A DNA stretch of 64,000 nucleotides from positions 1,116,001 through 1,180,000 of the forward strand of contig NZ_AP027363.1 in NCBI RefSeq assembly GCF_030295955.1, in the 5' to 3' direction. Both the position numbers and the translations under genes were made by a program. The notes under the pieces were generated by a model that was not told the DNA's origin, did no database searches, and worked only from the letters and a program-made list of their open reading frames with translations. Of this stretch, positions 26,604 to 36,769 are shown in pieces; position 1 is the stretch's first letter, and each line of letters begins with the position of its first letter. The stretch comes from Thalassotalea agarivorans (GTDB taxonomy: Bacteria; Pseudomonadota; Gammaproteobacteria; Enterobacterales; Alteromonadaceae).

Positions 26604-27224
26604 ATGAGCAAACAACAAAAAGTATTGCCGCCTTTTAAATATCCTGTCGCTTACTGTATCGCTGGTGTAGACGAAGTAGGGCGTGGCCCACTCGTTGGTG
26701 ATGTGGTTACTGCTGCAGTGATACTTGATCCTGACAATCCCATCGATGGCTTGATGGACTCTAAAAAACTATCTGAAAAAAGACGCGCCGCGTTATCTGA
26801 AGAAATTCGTGAAAAAGCGCTAGCGTTTGCCATTGGTAGAGCAACACCAGAAGAAATCGATACCATTAATATCCTGCATGCCACCATGTTAGCCATGCAG
26901 CGCGCGGTGCAATCATTAAATGTTGAACCTGATTACGTGCTGGTCGATGGCAATAGAACGCCTGAATTTGGTATTCCCGCAGAGCCTGTTGTTAAAGGCG
27001 ATGCTAGGGTTGCAGAGATCAGTGCAGCCTCAATTTTGGCTAAAGTGGCTCGCGATGAAGAAATGATCGCGCTTGATAAACTGCACCCAGAATATGGCTT
27101 TGCTAGCCACAAAGGATATCCAACCAAAGCTCACCTTGAAAAAATAGTAGAACATGGCGTGCTGGATTGTTATCGTAAGAGTTTTAAGCCAGTCGCCCAA
27201 GTACTCGCGAGCAATAATAACTAA
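26604..27224 (+). CDS. rnhB: Ribonuclease HII
   Basis: A 206-residue enzyme that cuts RNA in RNA-DNA hybrids, including single misincorporated ribonucleotides. The catalytic DEDD residues are visible in [16 protein letters not shown] (Asp, Glu), [10 protein letters not shown] (Asp) and [21 protein letters not shown] (Asp). It is placed directly before dnaE, as in E. coli. dnaE begins 2 nt after its stop. Confidence 0.96.
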   Translation: MSKQQKVLPPFKYPVAYCIAGVDEVGRGPLVGDVVTAAVILDPDNPIDGLMDSKKLSEKRRAALSEEIREKALAFAIGRATPEEIDTINILHATMLAMQRAVQSLNVEPDYVLVDGNRTPEFGIPAEPVVKGDARVAEISAASILAKVARDEEMIALDKLHPEYGFASHKGYPTKAHLEKIVEHGVLDCYRKSFKPVAQVLASNNN

Positions 27225-27226
27225 AC

Positions 27227-30200
27227 ATGTCAGATTCGCATTCTTTAGAGCCAAAACCCGCTTTTGAACCGCCAAAGTTCGTGCATCTTCGCGTGCATAG
27301 TGACTTTTCAATGTGCGACGGTCTTAATAAGGTTAAGCCTATTGTAGCTAAGGCGGCAGCGGAAAAAATGCCGGCCATTGCGCTCACTGACCAAATGAAC
27401 CTATGCGGTTTGGTAAAGTATTACCATGGTGCTCATGGCTTGGGTATTAAGCCCGTAATTGGCTGCGATTTTTGGGTAAAAAGTGATGCCATGGGCGAAG
27501 AAATATTTCGTTTAGTTGTCATTGCCAAAAATAATACGGGTTATAAAAACCTCACCGAACTTATCTCGAAAGCATACTTACGTGGTCATGTTCAAAATAA
27601 AGCTGTTATCGACCAAGCGTGGCTGGTGGAATATGCCGAGGGGCTGATTCTTTTATCTGGCGGTAGAGAAGGTGATTTAGGCAAGGCGTTAATCAAAGGT
27701 AATACCGCATTAGCCCATGAAATTGCCGCATTCTATCAACAGCATTTTAACGACCACTTTTATATCGAACTTATTCGCACCGGTCGCGAAAACGAAGAAC
27801 ATTATCTACACCTTGCCGTTGCCTTTGCCAGTGAACAACAAATGCCTGTTGTTGCTACTAATGAAGTGGTTTTCTTATCGCCTGAAGATTTTGATGCACA
27901 TGAAATACGTGTTGCCATTCACGATGGTTTTACCTTGGATGATAAGCGTAGACCTAAACGCTACTCCGCGCAGCAATACCTGCGTAGCGAAGCGGAAATG
28001 GTTGAGCTTTTTAGCGATATTCCAGAAGCACTTGTAAACAGTGTTGAAATAGCAAAACGCTGTAATGTAACGGTTCGCCTTGGTGAATACTTCTTACCAG
28101 ATTTCCCGACAGAAGGGATGACCATTGAAGACTATTTGGTCAAAGTATCAGAAGAAGGTCTGGAAGAGCGATTAAGCTTTTTGTTTGATGCTAACGACCC
28201 AGATTATGCACAAAAGCGAAAGCCTTACGATGAGCGTTTAAAGATAGAATTAGACGTTGTTAACAACATGGGCTTCCCGGGTTACTTCCTTATCGTCATG
28301 GAATTTATCCAGTGGAGTAAGGACAATAATATTCCTGTTGGCCCTGGTCGTGGTTCTGGTGCAGGGTCGTTGGTGGCTTATGCGCTGAAAATTACTGACT
28401 TAGATCCACTTGAATTCGATTTACTTTTCGAACGATTCTTGAACCCTGAACGTGTATCTATGCCAGATTTCGATATCGATTTTTGCATGGATCGTCGTGA
28501 CGAAGTGATTGATCACGTTGCTGAGCTCTATGGTAGAGACGCCGTTTCTCAAATTATTACCTTTGGAACCATGGCCGCGAAGGCGGTTATACGCGATGTT
28601 GGTCGTGTTCTTGGTCACCCCTATGGTTTTGTCGACAGAATTTCAAAACTGGTACCAGGCGATCCGGGTATGACGCTCGCTAAAGCATTTGAAGTTGAAC
28701 CTAAGCTACCTGAAGTATATGCACAGGATGAGGAAGTAAAATCGCTCATCGATATGTGCCGCATTCTTGAAGGTACCACGAGAAACGCCGGTAAGCATGC
28801 CGGTGGTGTTGTTATCTCACCAACAACCATTACTGATTTTGCGCCATTGTATTGTGATGATCTTGGTCAAAACCCTGTAACACAATTTGATAAAAATGAC
28901 GTTGAAGATGCAGGCCTTGTTAAGTTTGACTTCTTAGGTTTGCGTACGCTTACTATTTTACAGTGGGCGATTGAAATGGCGGACGTCAAGCTTAAACAGG
29001 CTGGTAAAGAGCCTATCGATATTGCTGCGATTCCACTAGATGATAAGCCGTCATTTGACGTGCTGCTGCGCGCAGAAACCACCGCGGTATTCCAGCTTGA
29101 ATCGCGCGGTATGAAGGATTTGATCAAACGTCTTAAACCGGATTGCTTCGAAGATATCATTGCACTTGTTGCGCTATTTAGGCCTGGTCCGCTGCAATCG
29201 GGCATGGTTGATAACTTTATTGAGCGTAAACATGGTCGTGAAGAAATCAGTTATCCCGACGAAAAATGGCAACATGAAACCCTACAGCCCATTCTAGAGC
29301 CGACTTATGGCATTATCTTATACCAAGAGCAGGTAATGCAGATCGCACAAGTCTTAGCCGGCTACTCGCTTGGTGGCGCTGATTTGTTGCGTCGTGCGAT
29401 GGGTAAGAAAAAACCCGAAGAAATGGCGAAACAACGTGCTGTTTTTGAAGAAGGCGCAATAAGCATTGGCGTTGATGGTGAACTTGCTATGAAAATCTTT
29501 GATTTAGTAGAAAAGTTTGCCGGTTATGGTTTTAACAAATCCCACTCTGCCGCGTATGCGTTGGTGTCTTATCAGACGTTATGGATGAAAGCCCATTTCC
29601 CCGCACCGTTTATGGCGGCGGTAATGTCTGCCGATATGGACAACACAGATAAAATAGTGACCTTGGTGGACGAATGCGAAAATATGGGGCTAACCCTACT
29701 GCCGCCAGATGTTAATGCCGGTTCATATAAATTTACGGTTAATGATGACGATGAAATAGTTTATGGTATCGGCGCCGTTAAAGGTGTTGGTGAAGGGCCT
29801 ATTGAAGCTATCATCAAAGCGCGCACAGAAGGCGGTCCATTTGTTGACTTGTTCGACTTTTGTGCACGTTTAGATTTAAAGAAAACCAATAAAAGGGTAC
29901 TTGAACGCCTTATTAAATCCGGTGCTATGGACAATCTAGGGCCGCATCGAGCTGCCTTATTTGAAACGTTACCAGAAGCGATTAAAGCAGCTGAGCAGCA
30001 TGCAAAGGCGCAGGCGCTTGGTCAAAATGATCTGTTTGGATTAATTAATGAAGAACCAGACGATACACGCCAGTCGTTCAAAGACGTGCACCCTTGGCCA
30101 GAAGAAGTTTGGCTTGATGCTGAAAAAGAAACGTTAGGGCTTTATCTAACAGGCCATCCGATTAATCGCTACTTAAAAGAAATAAAACATTATGCCAGTG

Positions 30201-30748
30201 GCCGTTTGGTGGCAATGCAACCAACAGGTAAAGATAAGTCTTCGACAGCCGTGGGTTTAGTGCTCGGGGTTCGTGTTATGACAAATAAACGCGGCCGCCG
30301 CTGGGCAATTGTGACATTAGATGATAAAAGTGCCAGAATGGATGTTCGGCTGTTTCCTGATGATTACGAACAATATCAGGATATCTTAACAACTGACGCA
30401 ATTTTAGTCTGTAAAGGACAGGTCAGCTTTGATGATTATTCAGGTGGTATTACAATGACCGCCCGAGAAGTAACGACAATTGCAGAAAGTCGCGCTAACT
30501 TTGTTAAATCATTGGATTTAAAACTGAGTCAATCGTCGTTACCAGCAGGATTTTTTGATAAGTTTGCTGAAACAATTTCGCCATTTACCGAAGAGGGGAG
30601 CTGTCCGTTGCGGGTGTTTTACGATAATGAACAAGCGCAAGCACGGCTAGACTTAGGTAAAGATTGGCGGGTACAGCCAGCAGACTTACTAATACATGAA
30701 TTAAAAATGTTGTTAGGTGAAGACAACATTAGACTACAATTTGATTAA
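27227..30748 (+). CDS. dnaE: DNA polymerase III alpha subunit
   Basis: The replicative polymerase catalytic subunit, 1173 residues (E. coli 1160). Domains in order: PHP (about 15-290, starting [16 protein letters not shown]), palm with catalytic aspartates in [16 protein letters not shown], thumb and fingers ([14 protein letters not shown], then [12 protein letters not shown]). Tandem helix-hairpin-helix, an OB fold near residues 1000-1080 and the tau-binding C-terminus follow. It carries no fused exonuclease, as expected for DnaE. The start lacks a strong ribosome site and probably relies on coupling to rnhB. Confidence 0.97.
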   Translation: MSDSHSLEPKPAFEPPKFVHLRVHSDFSMCDGLNKVKPIVAKAAAEKMPAIALTDQMNLCGLVKYYHGAHGLGIKPVIGCDFWVKSDAMGEEIFRLVVIAKNNTGYKNLTELISKAYLRGHVQNKAVIDQAWLVEYAEGLILLSGGREGDLGKALIKGNTALAHEIAAFYQQHFNDHFYIELIRTGRENEEHYLHLAVAFASEQQMPVVATNEVVFLSPEDFDAHEIRVAIHDGFTLDDKRRPKRYSAQQYLRSEAEMVELFSDIPEALVNSVEIAKRCNVTVRLGEYFLPDFPTEGMTIEDYLVKVSEEGLEERLSFLFDANDPDYAQKRKPYDERLKIELDVVNNMGFPGYFLIVMEFIQWSKDNNIPVGPGRGSGAGSLVAYALKITDLDPLEFDLLFERFLNPERVSMPDFDIDFCMDRRDEVIDHVAELYGRDAVSQIITFGTMAAKAVIRDVGRVLGHPYGFVDRISKLVPGDPGMTLAKAFEVEPKLPEVYAQDEEVKSLIDMCRILEGTTRNAGKHAGGVVISPTTITDFAPLYCDDLGQNPVTQFDKNDVEDAGLVKFDFLGLRTLTILQWAIEMADVKLKQAGKEPIDIAAIPLDDKPSFDVLLRAETTAVFQLESRGMKDLIKRLKPDCFEDIIALVALFRPGPLQSGMVDNFIERKHGREEISYPDEKWQHETLQPILEPTYGIILYQEQVMQIAQVLAGYSLGGADLLRRAMGKKKPEEMAKQRAVFEEGAISIGVDGELAMKIFDLVEKFAGYGFNKSHSAAYALVSYQTLWMKAHFPAPFMAAVMSADMDNTDKIVTLVDECENMGLTLLPPDVNAGSYKFTVNDDDEIVYGIGAVKGVGEGPIEAIIKARTEGGPFVDLFDFCARLDLKKTNKRVLERLIKSGAMDNLGPHRAALFETLPEAIKAAEQHAKAQALGQNDLFGLINEEPDDTRQSFKDVHPWPEEVWLDAEKETLGLYLTGHPINRYLKEIKHYASGRLVAMQPTGKDKSSTAVGLVLGVRVMTNKRGRRWAIVTLDDKSARMDVRLFPDDYEQYQDILTTDAILVCKGQVSFDDYSGGITMTAREVTTIAESRANFVKSLDLKLSQSSLPAGFFDKFAETISPFTEEGSCPLRVFYDNEQAQARLDLGKDWRVQPADLLIHELKMLLGEDNIRLQFD

Positions 30749-30785
30749 CGCTAAAGATTAGCGACGTTAAAGGTATAGAAAAAGT

Positions 30786-31742
30786 ATGTCATTGAACTTT
30801 TTAGACTTTGAACAACCGATTGCAGAACTAGAAGCAAAAATAGAAGAGTTGCAATTGGTCAACAACGGTCAAGAACTGAATCTTGACTTGGAAGAGCAAA
30901 TCACGCAATTACGTGGCAAAAGCAAAGAGTTAACCAAGAAAATCTTTTCTGATTTAGATCCTTGGCAAACGGCACGTGTTGCTCGTCATCCACAGCGCCC
31001 ATACACATTAGACTATTTGTCAGAAATCTTTACTGATTTTGATGAGTTAGCAGGTGATCGCGCTTATGCCGACGACAGTGCTATTGTCGGTGGTACGGCA
31101 AGAATCGATGGTCGCCCTGTGGTGGTTATTGGTCATCAAAAAGGTCGCTCTACAGCCGAGAAAGTAAAGCGTAACTTCGGTATGCCTCGTCCAGAAGGAT
31201 ATCGTAAAGCATTGCGTTTGATGGAAATGGCAGAACGTTTCAATATGCCAATTATTACGTTTATTGACACACCAGGTGCTTATCCAGGTATTGGTGCTGA
31301 AGAGCGTGGCCAAAGTGAAGCGATTGCTAAAAACCTTAAAGTTATGGCACGTCTTAATGTACCAATTATTTGTACTGTTATCGGTGAAGGTGGTTCTGGT
31401 GGCGCATTAGCTATCGGTGTTGGCGATAAAGTGAATATGCTGCAGTATTCTACATACTCGGTTATTTCACCAGAAGGTTGTGCGTCGATTCTTTGGAAGA
31501 CAGCGGAAAAAGCTTCAACTGCTGCCGAAGCAATGGGCATAACAGCACAACGTATTAAAGAACTAGAACTCATTGATACTGTGGTTGAAGAGCCACTTGG
31601 TGGCGCTCATCGTGATATCCCTCTGATGTCAGCGCAGCTAAAACAAACGATTAAATCCGAATTAGCAGAACTTGATAAACTTTCTAAAGAAGAGTTATTA
31701 GAATCACGCTATAATCGACTGATGTCATTTGGATATTGTTAA
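30786..31742 (+). CDS. accA: Acetyl-CoA carboxylase carboxyltransferase subunit alpha
   Basis: With AccD it transfers the carboxyl from biotin to acetyl-CoA, the first committed step of fatty acid synthesis. The 318-residue protein has a coiled-coil N-terminus ([18 protein letters not shown]) and the crotonase-like core with [39 protein letters not shown] and [16 protein letters not shown]. It follows dnaE by 37 nt and is closed by a terminator whose T-run touches tilS. Confidence 0.98.
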   Translation: MSLNFLDFEQPIAELEAKIEELQLVNNGQELNLDLEEQITQLRGKSKELTKKIFSDLDPWQTARVARHPQRPYTLDYLSEIFTDFDELAGDRAYADDSAIVGGTARIDGRPVVVIGHQKGRSTAEKVKRNFGMPRPEGYRKALRLMEMAERFNMPIITFIDTPGAYPGIGAEERGQSEAIAKNLKVMARLNVPIICTVIGEGGSGGALAIGVGDKVNMLQYSTYSVISPEGCASILWKTAEKASTAAEAMGITAQRIKELELIDTVVEEPLGGAHRDIPLMSAQLKQTIKSELAELDKLSKEELLESRYNRLMSFGYC

Positions 31743-31750
31743 CGAGTAAG

Positions 31751-31775
31751 CGGTGGCATTAGCCACCGTTTTTTT
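31751..31775 (+). terminator. Rho-independent terminator after accA, abutting tilS start
   Basis: CGGTGGC-atta-GCCACCG followed by seven T (31769-31775). The next base is the A of the tilS ATG at 31776. Confidence 0.88.
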
Positions 31776-33128
31776 ATGTCAATAGAACAACATTTACTGT
31801 CACATTTTAAACCTTTCGCTGGGCGGGATGTACTTGTCGCTCATAGCGGTGGCGTGGATTCACAAGTGTTGCTTCATGCCCTTTATCAAACCAATCAGCA
31901 ATCAGGGTTAAATCTGCATATTCGGGTGTGTCATATTAACCATGGGTTATCGCCACAAGCGACTCAATGGCAAGCATTTGCCCAGTCGCAAGCATCCGCA
32001 CTCAATGTGCCTTTTGCAACGGAGTCGGTCAAACTTGAACGTCGCAATCGCGAAAGCTTAGAAGCAGTTGCGCGCGAAGCAAGATACAAGGCTATAGCGC
32101 AGCATTGCAACGAACAAACCATCGTAGTGACAGCTCATCATCAAGACGATCAGTTAGAAACGGTATTGCTTGCATTAAAGCGCGGCTCAGGCGTTAGAGG
32201 GTTGTCTGCCATGGCAACACATTCTTCCCTTTATGGTTTGCAGGTGTTTAGACCTTTACTGCTTATTGATCGAAGTAGTATTGAAAACTATGCAAATGAA
32301 AAACAACTGTCGTGGGTTGAGGATGAGTCAAATCAAGACGAAGCCTTTGATCGTAACTTTATTCGTCATCAAGTTGTTCCAATCTTAAAATCACGCTGGC
32401 CAAGCATACTAAATACAGTAAGTCGCAGTGCGCATTTATGTCATGAAGCTGACACTCTATTGGCGGAGGTGGCCGAGGAAGATATGCGTTTCTGTCGCGG
32501 CGAGCAGGTCAATGCTCTGTCGATATCAGCATTGAAAGGACTAACTCATGTGCGCTTTAATAACCTTGTTAGGCGCTTTTTATCTTCGCAAACAGGTGCG
32601 TTTCCAAGTGCAGCTCAATTAAGCCAGATTTATTTTCAAGCGATAAAAGGGCAGAGCAAACAGTTAGAAATAGGTCTTGGTGAATACAGTGTTCGCGTTG
32701 ATAAAGATGATTTAATCGTTACTCAGTGTTTTCAAGATGTGAGCGACAATGTGATAAACGTTGCTGAGCCACAAAAGAGCCAACAAATCGTGTTACCTGA
32801 CTATCTAGGTTTGCTAAAGCTCAATGAAGCGAGCAGGGGCAGTGATGCCAACGGCGGTAAAACATTGGATCTGCTGCCGCCTAAAGATGATGAGGTAATG
32901 TCTATTAGGTTCGCACACGATAACCCAAAATGTTTACCCGATTATCGCCAGCGTAGCAGAGATCTTAAAAAAGTATTGCAAGAGCTCGAAATACCCAGCT
33001 GGAAGCGAAAAAGAATTCCATTCATCTATTATAATAACCAATTGGTTGCGGTAGCAGGCTATTTCGTTTGTCAGCCCTTTATGGCAAAAACAGACGATCG
33101 TATTACGCTATCGTGGATCAAACAATAA
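31776..33128 (+). CDS. tilS: tRNA(Ile)-lysidine synthase
   Basis: TilS modifies the wobble C34 of the AUA-decoding tRNA-Ile to lysidine, switching its identity from Met to Ile. The 450-residue protein has the PP-loop ATP motif AHSGGVDSQVLLHAL at residues 22-36 and HINHGLSPQATQWQ. Linker and C-terminal tRNA-binding domains end with PSWKRKRIPFIYY. No other start is available without losing the beta strand before the PP-loop. The ATG nevertheless directly follows a terminator T-run, with no ribosome site. Confidence 0.95.
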   Translation: MSIEQHLLSHFKPFAGRDVLVAHSGGVDSQVLLHALYQTNQQSGLNLHIRVCHINHGLSPQATQWQAFAQSQASALNVPFATESVKLERRNRESLEAVAREARYKAIAQHCNEQTIVVTAHHQDDQLETVLLALKRGSGVRGLSAMATHSSLYGLQVFRPLLLIDRSSIENYANEKQLSWVEDESNQDEAFDRNFIRHQVVPILKSRWPSILNTVSRSAHLCHEADTLLAEVAEEDMRFCRGEQVNALSISALKGLTHVRFNNLVRRFLSSQTGAFPSAAQLSQIYFQAIKGQSKQLEIGLGEYSVRVDKDDLIVTQCFQDVSDNVINVAEPQKSQQIVLPDYLGLLKLNEASRGSDANGGKTLDLLPPKDDEVMSIRFAHDNPKCLPDYRQRSRDLKKVLQELEIPSWKRKRIPFIYYNNQLVAVAGYFVCQPFMAKTDDRITLSWIKQ

Positions 33129-33149
33129 TTACAAAAAACCGGAGAGCAC

Positions 33150-34313
33150 ATGAATCTCATATTAAAACTTATCATTGGTATCGTTGCAGGTATCTTAATT
33201 GGCGAATTTGCGCCAGATTTTCTTGTTCGTTTAATGTTGACGATACAAACCTTAGTGGGTCAACTTATTAAGTTTACTATTCCACTGATTATTCTATTTT
33301 ATATCGCCAGCGGCATAGCAACTCTGCCGCAAGGTTCTGGTAAATTGTTAGGTAAAACAGTCGGTGTTGCTTATGGCTCTACCATTATTGCTGGAACACT
33401 TGCTTTTTTAATTGCCGCTGTCGTATTGCCTATGATGGTAAGTGGTACTGCCGGTGAAATCGTTAATGATGCAGGTGCATTAAAAGGCTTTATCGACCTT
33501 AAAATTCCACCACTATTTGATGTAATGACGGCACTTGCCTTAGCGTTTGTCTTTGGTATTGGCATTAGCGCAATTAATGCCAATTCACTGCGCACAGTAT
33601 TGACCGAAAGCCGCGATATTATCGAGCTGTTATTGTCTAAAGTGATAATCCCTGCATTGCCTTTTTATATTGCAGGTGTGTTCACCGATATGGCTCATCA
33701 AGGCACCGTGTGGGATACGTTACAAACCTTCGGCGTGGTATTGATCATGGCGGTCGTAATGCACTGGTTGTGGATTTCTGTGCTTTACGTAGGAACAGGC
33801 CTTGCATTGGGTCGCTCGCCAATTACCTTGCTTAAGAATATGTTACCTGCTTACTTTACCGCGCTAGGTACAATGTCGAGTGCGGCAACTATACCTGTGT
33901 CGTTAAAAGCAACGAAAAACAATAAAGTATCGGAGCATATTGCAGACTTTACTGTGCCGCTTTGCGCTTCTATTCACTTAAGTGGTTCAACAATCACGAT
34001 TGTTACGTGTGCTACTGCGGTAATGTTATTAACCCCAGAATTAAGTATTCCTGGTTTAGGTGCAATGATACCGTTTATTCTGATGCTAGGCGTGACCATG
34101 ATAGCAGCGCCGGGAGCACCTGGCGGCGCAGTTATGGCAGCATTAGGCTTGTTAGGTAGTATGCTGGGCTTTTCTGATGCGGCGCTTGGTTTAATGATTG
34201 CATTGTACTTAGCACAGGATAGTTTTGGCACAGCATGTAATGTTACTGGAGACGGCGCGATTGCCCTATGGGTTGATCATTTTGCCAGTCAAGAAGAAAA
34301 GGCCGCCAGTTAA
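33150..34313 (+). CDS. Dicarboxylate/amino acid:cation symporter (DAACS family)
   Basis: A 387-residue integral membrane protein of the GltP/DctA superfamily with about eight transmembrane helices plus two re-entrant hairpins. The second hairpin and last helix are visible as GAPGGAVMAALGLLGSMLGF and AQDSFGTACNVTGDGAIALW. Family members import dicarboxylates, glutamate or serine with Na+ or H+; the substrate here cannot be told. A GGAG site precedes the ATG. It is followed by a terminator. Confidence 0.85.
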   Translation: MNLILKLIIGIVAGILIGEFAPDFLVRLMLTIQTLVGQLIKFTIPLIILFYIASGIATLPQGSGKLLGKTVGVAYGSTIIAGTLAFLIAAVVLPMMVSGTAGEIVNDAGALKGFIDLKIPPLFDVMTALALAFVFGIGISAINANSLRTVLTESRDIIELLLSKVIIPALPFYIAGVFTDMAHQGTVWDTLQTFGVVLIMAVVMHWLWISVLYVGTGLALGRSPITLLKNMLPAYFTALGTMSSAATIPVSLKATKNNKVSEHIADFTVPLCASIHLSGSTITIVTCATAVMLLTPELSIPGLGAMIPFILMLGVTMIAAPGAPGGAVMAALGLLGSMLGFSDAALGLMIALYLAQDSFGTACNVTGDGAIALWVDHFASQEEKAAS

Positions 34314-34328
34314 CTGTGAAGACAAATG

Positions 34329-34356
34329 AAAAAGCAGCCAGTAGGCTGCTTTTTTT
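34329..34356 (+). terminator. Rho-independent terminator after the DAACS symporter
   Basis: AAAAGCAGCC-agta-GGCTGCTTTT is a 10-bp stem followed by further T. Confidence 0.92.
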
Positions 34357-34402
34357 ATGCCTAGGCTTATGTATCAACATCTGCCTTAGGAGAGAAAAAG
34401 AG

Positions 34403-34490
34403 TTGCACAGCGCGTAGCAGATAAACCTTGTTGGTTTGGGAGCAAAAAGGTTTAGAAGGAAGTCTTTATTTCAATCTGCTACGGCTGCAC
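34403..34490. repeat. Nested imperfect inverted repeat (structured intergenic element)
   Basis: An outer arm TTGCACAGCGCGTAGCAGAT (34403-34422) faces ATCTGCTACGGCTGCA (34474-34489). An inner arm AAACCTT (34423-34429) faces AAGGTTT (34448-34454). The result is a nearly 90-bp nested palindrome without a coding sequence. It could be a small miniature element or a long RNA hairpin; no family was recognised. Confidence 0.55.
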
Positions 34491-34528
34491 ATTAATACCA
34501 ATTAAGGTATTGGTCTCAGGGGATTTTG

Positions 34529-34999
34529 TTATATCCAACGTCTAACCGACGCAGAATAATCGATGTAAGGTTGTCCAAATCTGTCTGCCAACGCTTTTTC
34601 CTTTGGTAATACTTTAAAGTAATGAACGCAAGCAAAATACGCGACAAGCCACAAAATATTAGCGAAGTTGGCTAACCACAATGCACTGCCAACGACAGAT
34701 AGTAGTAAGGCTAAATATTTAGGGTTTCTACTGATAGCGAACATACCTGATTGCAATAAAAATTTAGAACCTAAACGGCGGTTGTTTTGGTCAACCGAGG
34801 TATATTGATTTAACTGTACAGTGGTGGCGATTAAAATAACCACAGCGGTAAGCCAAAGGGCCATGCTGCCAATCACCGTCAGTGGACTAAAAGAAACGTT
34901 TTTCGCAGTAATTAAATCGGTCAGGATCATCATAATGATGGTGCATACTGTTAAAAACGCAGGAGACATGCTAGATATGGTCTTATTTATTTTATTCAT
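34529..34999 (-). CDS. Membrane methyltransferase-like protein, ICMT/PEMT family (copy A)
   Basis: A 156-residue protein with four or five hydrophobic segments. The motif FAISRNPKYLALLLSVVG followed by a second helix, and a C-terminal FGQPYIDYSASVRRW segment, resemble the isoprenylcysteine carboxyl methyltransferase / phospholipid methyltransferase family. In that family the RNPxY stretch and the C-terminal E/DY segment contact S-adenosylmethionine. The bacterial substrate is unknown. It is followed upstream by a paralogue 126 nt away on the same strand. Confidence 0.75.
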   Translation of the reverse strand: MNKINKTISSMSPAFLTVCTIIMMILTDLITAKNVSFSPLTVIGSMALWLTAVVILIATTVQLNQYTSVDQNNRRLGSKFLLQSGMFAISRNPKYLALLLSVVGSALWLANFANILWLVAYFACVHYFKVLPKEKALADRFGQPYIDYSASVRRWI

Positions 35000-35125
35000 A
35001 ATGATACTTCAAAATAATTAAGGTTAACTACGACTAAATTCGTAACTTAATGTATAACGAAGTTATCAGCCTGTAAAGTGTTTTCTATTAAAAGTTTCGT
35101 AGTTTAGTTAGGGGCCGTTTATTAT

Positions 35126-35587
35126 TTATAGCCAGCGGCGCACATTTGCCTTGTACTCTAGGTAGGGATTGCCAAATTTTTCGGCTAAAATACGCTCTTC
35201 TGGCACAATTTGAAATCGCGTAATATAGGCGAAAAAACACAGCACCCAAACTATATTGACGATATTTTCTAACCAAATGGCAAAACCTAATACAGCAATC
35301 AACATAGCGAGATACATAGGATTTCGAGAGTAGGCATACAAACCTGAAGATACCACTGTTTGAGCGTCTGCAAGTTTTTGCGGGTGTACTGTCGTTTGAT
35401 GACGTTTAAACTGCCATAGCGCAACAATAGCGACTGTAATTGCCACTATCCAAAGTATCATGCCTGTCATTAAAAAGAATGGATTATTAAAGCCAAAAAA
35501 GGGCACAAGGGCATCTGTCAGTAGCATCAAGGCAATAATAATGACAACTTGCAGTAGAGGGACAATTTTTAATTCAAGTGCATGCAT
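35126..35587 (-). CDS. Membrane methyltransferase-like protein, ICMT/PEMT family (copy B)
   Basis: A 153-residue paralogue of the gene at 34529-34999 with the same layout: helices, YAYSRNPMYLAMLIAVLG, then FGNPYLEYKANVRRW at the C-terminus. Both copies are intact and on the same strand. The pair looks like a diverged tandem duplication. Function is not established; a SAM-dependent membrane methyltransferase is the best guess. The start is ATG at 35585-35587. Confidence 0.75.
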   Translation of the reverse strand: MHALELKIVPLLQVVIIIALMLLTDALVPFFGFNNPFFLMTGMILWIVAITVAIVALWQFKRHQTTVHPQKLADAQTVVSSGLYAYSRNPMYLAMLIAVLGFAIWLENIVNIVWVLCFFAYITRFQIVPEERILAEKFGNPYLEYKANVRRWL

Positions 35588-35689
35588 TTTTTTGTTGACT
35601 TAGTGTGATATTCACGTGACTATGTTTACCTTATTTTTACAAATAACGTATTTAATGAAAAGCAACTTTTGTCTTACAGAGCATAACAG

Positions 35690-35851
35690 TATAATCCGCG
35701 GCGCTGATAAATGCGTACGTGCGATTTGGCTCGTGCGTAAACGATAGTTGCGGTAAATGCCGCAGAAATTTTCGCTGCGGTATCTGTTTTTATCCCTTCT
35801 TAAATTTCTGCATTTTTTAATCATTGCTGATGCAATCACTGTTTTTATGGA
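35690..35851 (+). promoter_or_regulatory. Leader of the EamA gene with alternative hairpins
   Basis: A TATAAT box (35690-35695) suggests a transcript start near 35702 and a leader of about 150 nt. Within it TGCGG (35749-35753) can pair with CCGCA (35760-35764). The overlapping CCGCAG (35760-35765) can instead pair with CTGCGG (35775-35780), which is followed by a T-rich stretch. Mutually exclusive hairpins of this kind can form an attenuator, but no ligand-binding fold was recognised. Confidence 0.4.
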
Positions 35852-36751
35852 ATGCTTAACATGTTAGTGATAGTCGCCTATTTGGTGGTGCTTATTGTCT
35901 GGTCAACGACCCCTTTGGGGATTGCGTGGAGTGCTGAATCTGTTCATCCGACGATGGCTGTACTCTCTCGCATGGCTATTGCTTGGGTGTTGGGTTTAGT
36001 TATCATCTTATGTACGCCGATAAAGCTGCCTTTTTCAAAACCGGCTAAGCGGCTTTACTTATATTCCGGTATAGGTATCTTTTGCGGTATGACGTTAGGC
36101 TATTTTGCTTCTCGCCATATTAGCTCTGGACTTATGTCGCTTGTTTTTGGGCTAGCGCCAATTATCTCTGGTGTGCTGGCGCCCAAAGTACTAAAAGCAA
36201 AACCGCTTTCAAGAACGCAATTAGTGGCTATGTGCATCGCTGCGTTCGGTTTAACGCTTGTTTGCATTGACGGTGTGAGCTTTGGTGAAAAGGCTCTGCT
36301 TGGTATTGGCTATGTTTTAATGGCGGTAACCTTTTTCAGCGTGAGTGGCCTGCTGGTGAAAAGTGTGGATATAGAAATACATCCAATTGCGACTACCGTT
36401 GGCGCGTTGACTTATACCATGCCATTGTTTTTTATCGCCTGGTTAGTATCTGATGGCTCATTTGATGTGGCTAGTTGGTCGCAACGTTCGATCGCCGCTA
36501 TTTTATATTTGGCGATTGTGGGGTCGTTACTAGGTTTTGTTGCTTACTACTATATTTTACAAAAATTAGATGCGACAACTGTCGCCTTTGTAACCATGCT
36601 TACGCCTATAGCAGCGGTAACGTTAGGCGCCTATTTAAACCATGAACCGATCACCTTTGATCTCGTGTTTGGTGGCAGCTTAATTATGGTGGGGCTTGCA
36701 CTCTATAATTTTGGTGATAAATGGATACATAGAAAAAGAGTGGCTCAGTAG
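35852..36751 (+). CDS. EamA/DMT-family transporter
   Basis: A 299-residue, ten-helix drug/metabolite transporter with two EamA repeats (about 5-135 and 150-290). The first begins VIVAYLVVLIVWSTTPLGIAW and the second ends with YFVAYYYILQKLDATTVAF-like sequence. Family members export amino acids or metabolites; substrate unknown. The start is the ATG at 35852, or the one at 35861. Its 5' leader can form alternative hairpins. It converges with gloA across a shared terminator that overlaps its stop. Confidence 0.85.
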   Translation: MLNMLVIVAYLVVLIVWSTTPLGIAWSAESVHPTMAVLSRMAIAWVLGLVIILCTPIKLPFSKPAKRLYLYSGIGIFCGMTLGYFASRHISSGLMSLVFGLAPIISGVLAPKVLKAKPLSRTQLVAMCIAAFGLTLVCIDGVSFGEKALLGIGYVLMAVTFFSVSGLLVKSVDIEIHPIATTVGALTYTMPLFFIAWLVSDGSFDVASWSQRSIAAILYLAIVGSLLGFVAYYYILQKLDATTVAFVTMLTPIAAVTLGAYLNHEPITFDLVFGGSLIMVGLALYNFGDKWIHRKRVAQ

Positions 36752-36762
36752 CCACTCTTTGC
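36733..36762. terminator. Bidirectional terminator between the EamA gene and gloA
   Basis: AAAGAGTGGCT-cagt-AGCCACTCTTT (36735-36760) is a perfect 11-bp stem with A-rich and T-rich flanks. It serves the convergent genes and overlaps the EamA stop codon. Confidence 0.85.
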
Positions 36763-36769
36763 TAATAGA

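Noticed and set aside
34357-34528. A hidden small gene between the DAACS symporter and the methyltransferase-like pair
   Set aside because: No start with ribosome site and no frame of useful length; the stretch is explained by a nested palindrome.
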